Source: CAMCQY01 sp044370415
Lineage (GTDB): Bacteria > Planctomycetota > Planctomycetia > Pirellulales > UBA1268
Direction of reading: 5' to 3'
DNA length: 22,815 bases
Assembly (NCBI GenBank): GCA_044370415.1
Contig: JBILVO010000056.1
Location: forward strand, 1-22,815
Positions 7,301 to 14,984 of this stretch are shown here, piece by piece. The notes beneath the pieces are model-generated. The model searched no databases. It was not told the origin of the DNA and worked only from the letters and a program-made list of their open reading frames with translations. Position 1 is the stretch's first letter; each line of letters starts with the position of its first letter. The position numbers and the translations under genes are program-made.

Positions 7301-8461
7301 ATGCTTCGCCGCCCCGCCCCGCCGTTCGTCGTCGCCCTCGCAGCCGTCCTCGCCTCGGCCTGGGCCACGGCCCGTCTGGCCGCCGCCGACCCGGCAGCCA
7401 CGCCGCCCGGCGGGCAGGCGAGCCAGCCATCGGCAGGGCAGCAGGCGGTCCAGCCGCCGGCAGCCCAGCCCCCCGACGCCCGCCGCGAGCCCCGCGCCGA
7501 CGGCACCGTGTCGGTCGTGGTCGCGGCCGACCGCGCCGACCCGCAGCCACCGGGCTCCGCGGCCACGGAACTCGTGAACAGGGTGCTCGAGCCTCTCGCG
7601 ACGGCCGGCGCGAACCCGGCCGACAGGCCGCCCGCCCCCACGGCTCCGCCACCCGTGTCGGCCCTCTACGCGCGGCCGCTCTCGCTCGTCGAGGCGCTCG
7701 AGCGGTCTGGTGAACGGTCGCGGCGGCTCTGGATCTCGCAGGCATACTGGAGGGTGTCGGCCGGGTTCGCGATGCTCCGCTGGAGCATCGAAGCCCTCGA
7801 GCGATTGGATCTCGTCGCGCCCGGCGGAGATCCGCACGATCGCGCGGTGCTCGACGTGGCCCTGGCTGCGGCCCGGGCCGACCTGGCCGATGCCCGTGCC
7901 GATCTCGTGGCGGCGCAGCAGGAACTGGTCGACCTCGTCCGCCTGCCACCCGGTGATCCGCTGCCCTGGCCCGTCGACCGCCCGCTCGCCGGCCCCTACC
8001 AGACGCACTTCGAGACGCTCTTCGCCACCCGTCCCGCCACGGGCCGCATCCGGGCGATCGTGCGGATGCTGCCCGCGAGGCACGAGGCGCTCGAGGCGCA
8101 TGCCGCGGCCGTGATGGCGGCGCAGCAGGCGATGCAGATGGCGGAGGCCGCCCATGCACGGAGCCGGCGGCCGATCGAGGCAGTCACCGCGGCGCACGCC
8201 GCCCTCGTCGGCCAGCAGCGGGAGTTCGTCGCCGCGATGAAGGCCTACAACCTCGACATCGCGGAATACGCGATGTCGGTCGCCGATCTTTCGCTGGCCG
8301 ACGACCGGTTCGTGTCGATGCTCATCGGCACACCGATCCAATGGCGGCCGCAGCAGCCGGCCTCCGGCGGCTCCCCCACCCCCGCGGCGACTTCGCCGTC
8401 CCAGCCCCAGCCCCCATCCCAGCCCCCTGCCCCGTCCTCGTCCGCGCCGCCACAGAACTGA
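7301..8461 (+). CDS. Secreted helical TolC-like protein
   Basis: A 386-residue protein with a Sec signal peptide (basic MLRRP start, hydrophobic core, probable cleavage after ARLAAA near residue 29). Residues 30-125 are Pro/Ala/Gln-rich and probably disordered. Residues about 126-345 are strongly helical, with long heptad-like stretches (ALAAARADLADARADLVAAQQELVDLV, split here only for description). They end with QREFVAAMKAYNLDIAEYA, which resembles the last periplasmic helix of TolC-family outer-membrane efflux proteins. The tail is Pro/Ser/Gln-rich. No beta-barrel strands are evident, so it would be a barrel-less or very divergent TolC relative; a generic coiled-coil periplasmic protein is the alternative. 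The next gene begins 21 nt downstream. No Shine-Dalgarno is seen. Location after the SecA-like ATPase hints at an envelope or export role. Confidence 0.7.
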   Translation: MLRRPAPPFVVALAAVLASAWATARLAAADPAATPPGGQASQPSAGQQAVQPPAAQPPDARREPRADGTVSVVVAADRADPQPPGSAATELVNRVLEPLATAGANPADRPPAPTAPPPVSALYARPLSLVEALERSGERSRRLWISQAYWRVSAGFAMLRWSIEALERLDLVAPGGDPHDRAVLDVALAAARADLADARADLVAAQQELVDLVRLPPGDPLPWPVDRPLAGPYQTHFETLFATRPATGRIRAIVRMLPARHEALEAHAAAVMAAQQAMQMAEAAHARSRRPIEAVTAAHAALVGQQREFVAAMKAYNLDIAEYAMSVADLSLADDRFVSMLIGTPIQWRPQQPASGGSPTPAATSPSQPQPPSQPPAPSSSAPPQN

Positions 8462-8482
8462 CGCGGCAGTGAGCGACATTCC

Positions 8483-9601
8483 ATGACCGTCTCATCCGCC
8501 ACAGCACCGACCGCCCCGCCCGCCGACGGCTCCCCGGCCGCGTCAGGCCGCTCCGCCCCCGCACCGCTGAGAATCGGGCCAGTCGTCGTCGATCCGCCCG
8601 TGCTGCAGGCGCCGATGGCAGGCTATACCAACTACGCCTACCGGCAGGTGGTGCGCGAGTTCGGCGGCGCCGGCCTGCTGGCCACGGAGATGATCGCCGC
8701 CCGCAGCGCCTGCTGGCTGGAGACGCACCGCGGCGAGCATCCCGACCGGCTCTGGGGCGTGCGGGACGAGCCGCGGCCGCTGGCCGTGCAGATGTGGGAC
8801 AACGACCCCGAGAACCTCGCACAGGTCGGCCGTCGGCTGGCGCGGGACTTCTGCGTGAGCGTCGTCGACCTCAACTTCGGCTGCCCGGTCCGTCAGGTCA
8901 CCGACAAGGCACACAGCGGCTCCTGGCTGCTGCGCGATCCCGACCGCGTGGGCGAGATCGTCCGCCGTGTCGTGGAGGCCTGCGACGGCGTGCCCGTCAC
9001 CGCGAAGATCCGCCTCGGCTGCAGCGACTCCTGCCGCACCGCGGTCGAGGTGGCGCAGCGGATCGAGGAGGCGGGCGCGTCCTGCCTCACGGTGCACGGC
9101 CGTGTGGCCGCGCAGTTCTTCACGGGCCGTGCGGATTGGGAGGCAATCGCGACGGTGAAGCGGAGCGTGTCGCGGATGCCGGTCGTGGGCAACGGCGACA
9201 TCGATTCCGCGGAGACCGCGGTGCAACGGCTGCGGGAATCGGGCGTGGACGGCGTGATGATCGCCCGCGAGGCGCTGGCGAAGCCGTGGATCTTCGCGCA
9301 GGTCGCCGCCCTGCTCCGCGGCGTGCCCGTGCCGCCCGCTCCCACGCTCGACGAGCAGCGCGACCTCGTGCTGCACCACTACGACCTCGTCTGCCGCCGC
9401 TTCGGCGTGGAGCGAGGCACGCTGCTCATGCGGAAATTCGCCTGCAGCTACGCACAGGGGCTGCCGGGGGCCCGCGACTTCCGCGGGCGAGTGTCCCGCG
9501 TCACCACCCAGGAGGAATTCCTGGAGGTGATCCGCACGAGTTTCCCTCGGGAAGCAGCCGCGGATGATTCTCAGCGAATTTCCACAGGGGAACTTGTCTA
9601 A
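8483..9601 (+). CDS. dus: tRNA-dihydrouridine synthase (copy 2)
   Basis: Second FMN-dependent tRNA uridine reductase in the window, 372 residues. It is recognisable from QAPMAGYTNYAYR, the catalytic cysteine in LNFGCPVRQ (C134), TVHGRV, VVGNGDID, MIAREALAKPWIF and LLMRKFACSYA. It looks more DusB-like than copy 1 in the first motif, but after the Cys it has TDKAHSGSWLLRD, again unlike the common AGxALL form. The first 30 residues are Pro/Ala/Ser-rich and probably disordered. The start is ATG 8483, closely following the TolC-like gene, so the genes may be co-transcribed. Its TAA stop is embedded in the probable promoter of the suf operon. Confidence 0.92.
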   Translation: MTVSSATAPTAPPADGSPAASGRSAPAPLRIGPVVVDPPVLQAPMAGYTNYAYRQVVREFGGAGLLATEMIAARSACWLETHRGEHPDRLWGVRDEPRPLAVQMWDNDPENLAQVGRRLARDFCVSVVDLNFGCPVRQVTDKAHSGSWLLRDPDRVGEIVRRVVEACDGVPVTAKIRLGCSDSCRTAVEVAQRIEEAGASCLTVHGRVAAQFFTGRADWEAIATVKRSVSRMPVVGNGDIDSAETAVQRLRESGVDGVMIAREALAKPWIFAQVAALLRGVPVPPAPTLDEQRDLVLHHYDLVCRRFGVERGTLLMRKFACSYAQGLPGARDFRGRVSRVTTQEEFLEVIRTSFPREAAADDSQRISTGELV

Positions 9602-9617
9602 AATAGGGAAAGCCCTA
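9599..9617 (+). promoter_or_regulatory. Probable suf promoter -10 with adjacent palindrome
   Basis: In an AT-rich island of an otherwise GC-rich region, TAAAAT (9599-9604) fits a sigma-70 -10 box. A perfect inverted repeat TAGGG-aaag-CCCTA (9604-9617) covers the expected transcription start, 26 nt before the sufR start. A weak -35 candidate TTTCCA (9579-9584) has short spacing. Autoregulation by the SufR-like protein through this palindrome is an inference. The sequence does not match the SufR operators described for cyanobacteria. Confidence 0.45.
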
Positions 9618-9642
9618 CAGTAGAGATACTTCGAGAACCGTT

Positions 9643-10413
9643 ATGGCCCGTCCATCCAGCCACACCAGAAACACGCCCCCGTCTGTCGCCGCACCGCGGT
9701 CGGGCCGGGACGCCATCCTCGACCTTCTGCTGGTGGAGGATCGGCTGGGAGTCGGGGCCCTCGCAGCCCGGCTCGGGGTGACGGCGACGGCGGTCCGCCA
9801 GCGGCTCGCCCGACTGATCACGGAAGGTCTTGTCGACCGGGCCCCGGTGGCTCAGGCCGATACGGCGGCAGGCTCTCCCGGCCGACGGCGTCGCGGCCGC
9901 CCCTCGCACGCCTACCTGCTCACGGAACGGGGCCGCCGCTCCGCGGGAGACAACTTCCGCGATCTCGCCCTCGTGCTGTGGCGGGAGATCCGCAGCGTGC
10001 GTGAGCCCGCGATCCGCCAGGGATTGATCGCCCGGATCGGCGCGGCCATGGCCGGGATGTACAGCGAGAGCGTCGCGGGGCAGACCCGCCCGCAGCGGCT
10101 CGATTCGGTCGCCAACCTGCTTCGCAGCCGCCAGATCGCCTGCGCCGTCGAGCGGCCCGCCGCCGGCGATGGCCTGCCCGTGCTCGCCAGCTACGCCTGC
10201 CCCTACCCCGAACTGGCGGAGCAGGATCGGGGCATCTGCGCCGCCGAACGTCTCATGCTCCAGGAGCTCGTGGGCACGGCGGTGGAACTCTCCTCCTGCC
10301 GGCTCGACGGCGACGCCTGCTGCCGATTCACTGTGGGCACCGCGGCCGACGCCCCCCGGCCTGCCACGGCGGCTGCGCCGCCGACCGCGGGGACTTGCAA
10401 CAAACCCGACTGA
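9643..10413 (+). CDS. sufR: SufR-like winged-helix Fe-S sensing regulator
   Basis: A 256-residue transcription factor. Residues about 20-85 form a winged helix (GRDAILDLLLVEDRLGVGAL, then ARLGVTATAVRQRLARLITEGLVDR), with a basic wing RRRRGRPSHAYLLTERG. The C-terminal half carries cysteines in the arrangement typical of SufR: CPYPELAEQDRGIC (two Cys 12 residues apart), then SSCRLDGDACCRF. These are candidate ligands for a sensory iron-sulfur cluster. In known SufR proteins the cluster-bound form represses the suf operon. It leads an operon-like series of SUF genes and is probably the local autoregulator. The last 30 residues are Ala/Pro-rich. It starts at ATG 9643, with no strong Shine-Dalgarno. 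Confidence 0.85.
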   Translation: MARPSSHTRNTPPSVAAPRSGRDAILDLLLVEDRLGVGALAARLGVTATAVRQRLARLITEGLVDRAPVAQADTAAGSPGRRRRGRPSHAYLLTERGRRSAGDNFRDLALVLWREIRSVREPAIRQGLIARIGAAMAGMYSESVAGQTRPQRLDSVANLLRSRQIACAVERPAAGDGLPVLASYACPYPELAEQDRGICAAERLMLQELVGTAVELSSCRLDGDACCRFTVGTAADAPRPATAAAPPTAGTCNKPD

Positions 10414-10433
10414 AGCATCGAATGCCGGGTGTC

Positions 10434-10448
10434 TCCGCCGCTGGCGGA
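10434..10448 (+). other. Small hairpin in the sufR-nuoB gap
   Basis: A perfect 6-bp stem (tccgcc/ggcgga) with a gct loop sits in the 80-nt gap between sufR and nuoB, with no T-run. It could be an mRNA-processing or weak attenuation element that uncouples regulator and structural gene levels. It could equally be chance in GC-rich DNA. Confidence 0.3.
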
Positions 10449-10493
10449 ACCGCCCACCCACCCCATCGCCCAGCCTCGCACGGAGCCTTCCCG

Positions 10494-11117
10494 ATGACAC
10501 AGCCCCTGACCGCCCCCCGGCCCTGGATCGAGGGACGCTTCGAGGAAAACCTCGTCCTGACGACGGTAGAGCAGGCGATCAACTGGGCCCGTCAGTCGAG
10601 CATCTGGCCGATGACGTTCGGCCTGGCGTGCTGTGCCATCGAGATGATGGCCGCCGGCGCGAGCCGTTACGACCTCGACCGCTTCGGCGCCGGCGCCTTC
10701 CGTGCCACGCCGCGGCAGGCGGACCTGATGATCGTGGCCGGCACGGTCACCTACAAGATGGCCAGCCGCGTCCGTCGCCTCTACAACCTGATGCCCGATC
10801 CGAAGTACGTCATCGCGATGGGCGCCTGCACGACCGGCGGCGGACCATACTTCAAGTGGGGCTACCACGTGGTGAAGGGCGTCGACCTGGTGGTGCCGGT
10901 CGACGTCTACGTGCCCGGCTGCCCGCCGCGGCCCGAGAGCCTGCTCGAGGGGCTGATGCGGATCCAGGACAAGATCCAGGGTCAGCGGATCGCCAGGCAG
11001 GCGGGGGGCACGGCGAAGGTCGACGACGAACTGCCGGTGCCCCACCACTCGGGCTACGTGGTGTCGCCGGTGGGCGACGCCGGGCTCGTGTTCGACCATC
11101 AAAAGTTGCAGTCCTGA
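10494..11117 (+). CDS. nuoB: NADH-quinone oxidoreductase subunit B (NuoB)
   Basis: Complex I subunit that holds the terminal 4Fe-4S cluster N2, which passes electrons to quinone at the membrane arm. The 207-residue product has normal family length and all four cluster ligands: the tandem pair in GLACCAIEMM (C46, C47), GACTTGGGPY (C112) and PGCPPRPE (C143). The quinone-site neighbourhood (VLTTVEQAINWAR, RQADLMIVAGTVTYKM) is intact. ATG 10494 is preceded by GGAG at a good distance. Earlier in-frame ATGs lie in non-conserved sequence. Its placement is odd: it is alone among SUF genes, with no other nuo gene in view. It is 24 nt ahead of sufC, so it should be co-transcribed. It is either the only NuoB, separated from the main nuo cluster, or a second copy. 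Confidence 0.94.
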   Translation: MTQPLTAPRPWIEGRFEENLVLTTVEQAINWARQSSIWPMTFGLACCAIEMMAAGASRYDLDRFGAGAFRATPRQADLMIVAGTVTYKMASRVRRLYNLMPDPKYVIAMGACTTGGGPYFKWGYHVVKGVDLVVPVDVYVPGCPPRPESLLEGLMRIQDKIQGQRIARQAGGTAKVDDELPVPHHSGYVVSPVGDAGLVFDHQKLQS

Positions 11118-11141
11118 GGCGCGCGGAACGACGAGGAAGCG

Positions 11142-12026
11142 ATGGCTGAAAAACTGATTGAAAAACTGATCATCAAGGGACTGCACGCCGCCGTGGACGG
11201 CCAGGAGATCCTCAAGGGGGTCGACCTGGAGATCGGCCGCGGCGAGATCCACGCGCTGATGGGCCCCAACGGCTCCGGCAAGAGCACGCTCGGCTACTGC
11301 ATCATGGGGCATCCGTCCTACGAGGTGACGGCGGGCTCGATCGAACTGGTGGACGCCGCCGGCGTGCGGCACGACCTGCTCGCCATGGAGCCCGATCAAC
11401 GGGCGCGAGCCGGGGTCTTCCTCGCGTTCCAGCGGCCGATGGCGATCCCCGGTGTGCGGCTGGCCGATTTCCTGCGGCACGCGGTGACGAACGTGCGGAA
11501 TCCCGACCGCAAGGAAGGGCAGGAGCTGATGCCCATGCGGGAGTTCCGCAACGAGCTGAAGGCCAAGATGTCCGACCTCTCGATCGACACCGAGTTCGCC
11601 CGGCGGTACGTCAACGACGGCTTCTCTGGCGGCGAGATGAAGCGGGCCGAGATCCTGCAGCTGGCCATGCTCCGCCCGAAGTTCGCGATCCTCGACGAGA
11701 CCGACAGCGGCCTCGACGCCGACGCCGTGCGGCTGGCCAGCGAGAGCATCGCGCGGATCGGCGGCACCGACCAGGCCGGGGGCGCGATGGGCATTCTCAT
11801 CATCACGCACCACGAGCAATTGCTCGAGCACAACATCCCTCTCCGGACCCACGTCATGCTCGGGGGAAGGATCGTCGAGTCGGGCGGCCCGGAACTGGCT
11901 GCCGAGCTGCACAAGAAGGGCTACGAGCGGATCCGCGCGGCATACCCCGAGGCGGCGGCCGTCGAGCAGTCGCTCCGCGATTCCGCCGGCGGCGCCGCAC
12001 GCCAGGCTCAGCCGCTCAACGCCTGA
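11142..12026 (+). CDS. sufC: Fe-S cluster assembly ATPase SufC
   Basis: Cytoplasmic ABC-type ATPase of the SufBCD scaffold; ATP hydrolysis reshapes SufB-SufD during Fe-S cluster building. The 294-residue product shows Walker A GPNGSGKS (41-48), signature FSGGEMKR (161-168), Walker B ILDETDSGLD (183-192) with catalytic E186, and the switch histidine in ITHHEQ (H223 or H224). It is about 40 residues longer than typical SufC. The extra length comes from small insertions (for example after the Q-loop, FLAFQRP) and an Ala-rich tail past residue 270. ATG 11142 has a GAGGA ribosome binding site. It lies in an operon with nuoB upstream and sufB downstream. Confidence 0.95.
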   Translation: MAEKLIEKLIIKGLHAAVDGQEILKGVDLEIGRGEIHALMGPNGSGKSTLGYCIMGHPSYEVTAGSIELVDAAGVRHDLLAMEPDQRARAGVFLAFQRPMAIPGVRLADFLRHAVTNVRNPDRKEGQELMPMREFRNELKAKMSDLSIDTEFARRYVNDGFSGGEMKRAEILQLAMLRPKFAILDETDSGLDADAVRLASESIARIGGTDQAGGAMGILIITHHEQLLEHNIPLRTHVMLGGRIVESGGPELAAELHKKGYERIRAAYPEAAAVEQSLRDSAGGAARQAQPLNA

Positions 12027-12094
12027 TCGCCACGTCCGACCATCAACTGCTCTCCAAAACCGCCCTTCCTAACCGCCCTCCAGGAAACACCACC

Positions 12095-13519
12095 ATGGCC
12101 ACCGGCTTGAACGACTCCCCGGCGGACCCGGCGACGATCGCACTGGGCGATATCAACAAGTACGACTTCCGCACCGACGCGCCCGCCGTCTTTAAGGCCC
12201 GGCGCGGCCTCGACGCGACGATCGTCGAGCAGATCTCCGAGATGAAGCGGGAGCCGGCGTGGATGCGCGACTTCCGCCTCAAGTCGCTCGAGATCTTCAA
12301 CTCCAAGCCGATGCCCCACTGGGGCGGCGACATCGCCGTCGACTTCCAGGACATCTTCTACTACCTCAAGCCGGCCGAGCAGCAGGGCAAGACGTGGGAG
12401 GAAGTGCCCGACGCCATCAAGAAGACGTTCGACCGTCTCGGCATCCCGGAGGCGGAGCGCAAGTTCCTCTCCGGCGTGAAGGCCCAGTTCGAGAGCGAGG
12501 TGGTCTACGGCTCGCTCCAGGAGGATCTCGCGAAGCAGGGCGTGATCTTCACCGACACCGACACCGCCGTCCGCGAGCACCCCGACCTGCTCCGCGAATA
12601 CTTCGGCCGGATCATCCCGCCCACCGACAACAAGTTCGCCGCGCTCAACTCGGCGGTGTGGTCGGGTGGCTCGTTCATCTACGTGCCGAAGGGTGTGAAG
12701 ATCGAGTTTCCGCTGCAGGCGTACTTCCGCATCAACGCGGAGAGCATGGGCCAGTTCGAGCGGACGCTGATCGTCGTCGACGAAGGGGCTCAGGTGCACT
12801 ACGTCGAGGGCTGCACGGCGCCGATGTATTCCACCGAGAGCCTGCACTCGGCCGTGGTGGAGATCGTGGTGAAGAAGCACGGCCGCTGCCGCTACACGAC
12901 GATCCAGAACTGGGCCAACAACATCTACAACCTCGTCACCAAGCGGGCCATGGCCTACGAGGGGGCGATGATGGAGTGGATCGACGGCAACCTCGGCAGC
13001 CGGCTGACGATGAAGTATCCGGCCGTCTACATGATGGAGCCCGGCGCCCGCGGCGAGATCCTCTCGATCGCGTTCGCCTCGGCCGGCCAGCATCAGGACG
13101 CCGGTGCGAAACTCGTGCACGCCGCCCCGCACACTTCCGGCCGCATCGTCTCCAAGAGCATCTCGAAGAACGGCGGCCGTGCCAGCTACCGCGGGCTGGT
13201 CCGCGTGGAGCCGGGCGCCCGCAAGAGCCGCTCCAGCGTCGTCTGCGACGCCCTCATCCTCGACGACAGGAGCCGCAGCGACACCTATCCCTACATCGAG
13301 ATCGAGGAACAGGACGTGTCCATCGGCCACGAGGCGAGCGTGTCGAAGATCGGCGAGGAGCAGCTCTTCTATCTGACCAGCCGCGGCCTGAGCGAGGCCG
13401 AGGCCAGCACGATGATCGTGGGCGGCTTCATCGAGCCGCTCGTGAAGGAACTCCCGATGGAGTACGCGGTGGAGATGAACCGGCTCATCGAGCTGCAGAT
13501 GGAGGGCTCGGTCGGCTGA
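12095..13519 (+). CDS. sufB: Fe-S cluster assembly scaffold SufB
   Basis: Core scaffold subunit on which the nascent Fe-S cluster is assembled together with SufC and SufD. The 474-residue product is full length. It has the N-terminal KYDFRTD...ISEMKREPAWMRDFR region, the beta-helix core (SGGSFIYVPKGVKIEFPLQAYF, described in parts), and the conserved C-terminal block VVCDALILDD (the cysteine corresponding to E. coli C405), IGHEASVSKIGEEQLFY and LPMEYAVEMNRLIE. ATG 12095 is preceded by CAGGAAAC. The 68-nt gap after sufC has no terminator. The order sufC-sufB-sufD differs from E. coli sufABCDSE. Confidence 0.96.
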   Translation: MATGLNDSPADPATIALGDINKYDFRTDAPAVFKARRGLDATIVEQISEMKREPAWMRDFRLKSLEIFNSKPMPHWGGDIAVDFQDIFYYLKPAEQQGKTWEEVPDAIKKTFDRLGIPEAERKFLSGVKAQFESEVVYGSLQEDLAKQGVIFTDTDTAVREHPDLLREYFGRIIPPTDNKFAALNSAVWSGGSFIYVPKGVKIEFPLQAYFRINAESMGQFERTLIVVDEGAQVHYVEGCTAPMYSTESLHSAVVEIVVKKHGRCRYTTIQNWANNIYNLVTKRAMAYEGAMMEWIDGNLGSRLTMKYPAVYMMEPGARGEILSIAFASAGQHQDAGAKLVHAAPHTSGRIVSKSISKNGGRASYRGLVRVEPGARKSRSSVVCDALILDDRSRSDTYPYIEIEEQDVSIGHEASVSKIGEEQLFYLTSRGLSEAEASTMIVGGFIEPLVKELPMEYAVEMNRLIELQMEGSVG

Positions 13520-13584
13520 CCGGCCCCGCCGTCATCGGTCCCCTTCCCTCGACGCCCGAGCACCCTGTCACCGCCAATCCGCCC

Positions 13585-14976
13585 ATGCCCGCCTCCTCCG
13601 CCCCGGCCCCCTCCGCCACCTTCGATCGGGAAGCCCTCGACCGCCTCCTTGCGACCCACGACACCCCGGCGTGGGTGCGGGACCGTCGCCTCACGGCGTT
13701 CGAGCGGCTCGAGGCGCTGGCGCTGCCGGATCGCCGCAACGAGAACTGGATGCGGACCGACATCCGCCTCTTCAAGCCGAAGGCCTGGGGGCTCCGCCCC
13801 GCTCCATCCGCCGACGCACCGCTGCCCCGCGGCCTGCTCGCCGAATTCCTCGAATCGGGCGGTTCCGCCGCGGCAGACCCGCTCGACGACGAGGCCGTCT
13901 CCCGCGCAGGCACCCGGCTCGCCGGCCGACTGCTCTCGCTCGACGGCCACGTGCTCGTCGAAGAGCTCGATCCGACGGTCGCCGCCCGTGGCGTGGTGTT
14001 CGGCTCGGCCGACCGTCTGCTCGCCCGCCACCCCGAGATCTTCGAGCAGCACTGGTTCTCCTGCATCGATTCGGGCTGCGATTGGTTCGCGGCCGCCCAT
14101 GCGTCGTTCCACACCGCCAGCGCCGTGCTCTACGTGCCGCCGGGCGTGCGGATCGCCGAGCCGCTCCACGTGCTCTCGGCGATCGGCGCGGGTGGCGTCG
14201 ACACGGCGCATGTTCTGGTCGTGCTCGGCGAGGGGGCCGAGGCCACCGTGCTCACGGAGACCGCCGGCGGCGGCGCCGCGACCTCCAGCAGCGCCGGCTT
14301 CCACTGCGGCGGCACGGAGATCGTCGTTGGCCGCGACGCGTTCCTGCGGATGGTGAACCTCCAAAACTGGAACACCGGCGTCTGGCACGTCGCCCGGCAG
14401 AAGGCAGTCGTGCACGAGCGCGGACGGCTGCAGTGGACGCTCGGCGCCCTCGGCAGCCGTCTCTCGCAGGTCGCGCAGGACGTCGCGCTGGTCGGCCGGG
14501 CCGCATCGGCCCAGGTCAACGGCGTGATGTTCACCGAGGGCCGCCAGCAGCTCGTCTACAACACGCTCCAGCACCACCAGGCCCCGGGATGCCGCAGCGA
14601 CCTGCTCTACAAGGGCGGCCTGCAGGATCGCTCGCGGCTGGTCTGGCGGGGAATGATCAAGGTCGACAAGGCCGCGCAGAAGACCGACGGCTACCAGCGA
14701 AACGACAACTTGATGCTCTCCCGCGAGGCCCGCGCCGACTCGATTCCCGGCCTGGAGATCGAGGCCGACGATGTCCGCTGCACGCACGGCTCTACGAGCG
14801 GCCGCGTCGACGAGGAGCAGATTTTCTACGCACAGGCCCGCGGTCTCTCCGCCGACGAGGCTGCCCGCCTGGTGGTGGCCGGCTTCTTCCAGCAGGTGTT
14901 CGACAGGATCACGATCCTCCCGGTGCGGGAGGCGTTGGCCCGGGCGATCGGCAGCCGCATCCGCCGCGTGACGTGA
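13585..14976 (+). CDS. sufD: Fe-S cluster assembly protein SufD
   Basis: Partner of SufB in the SufBCD complex. The 463-residue product has an N-terminal helical region (LLATHDTPAWVRDRRLTAFE and LPDRRNENWMRTDI, as in SufD/SufB-family N-termini), a beta-helix core (VLYVPPGVRIAEPLHV, NLQNWNTGVWHVA, TLGALGSRLSQV), and the C-terminal block LMLSREARADSIPGLEI followed by CTHGSTSGRVDEEQIFY. The histidine in that last motif corresponds to the functional His of E. coli SufD. The first 12 residues are Pro/Ala/Ser-rich. Start ATG 13585 has little Shine-Dalgarno, and translational coupling from sufB is possible over the 65-nt gap. Confidence 0.94.
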   Translation: MPASSAPAPSATFDREALDRLLATHDTPAWVRDRRLTAFERLEALALPDRRNENWMRTDIRLFKPKAWGLRPAPSADAPLPRGLLAEFLESGGSAAADPLDDEAVSRAGTRLAGRLLSLDGHVLVEELDPTVAARGVVFGSADRLLARHPEIFEQHWFSCIDSGCDWFAAAHASFHTASAVLYVPPGVRIAEPLHVLSAIGAGGVDTAHVLVVLGEGAEATVLTETAGGGAATSSSAGFHCGGTEIVVGRDAFLRMVNLQNWNTGVWHVARQKAVVHERGRLQWTLGALGSRLSQVAQDVALVGRAASAQVNGVMFTEGRQQLVYNTLQHHQAPGCRSDLLYKGGLQDRSRLVWRGMIKVDKAAQKTDGYQRNDNLMLSREARADSIPGLEIEADDVRCTHGSTSGRVDEEQIFYAQARGLSADEAARLVVAGFFQQVFDRITILPVREALARAIGSRIRRVT

Positions 14977-14984
14977 GGATTCCC

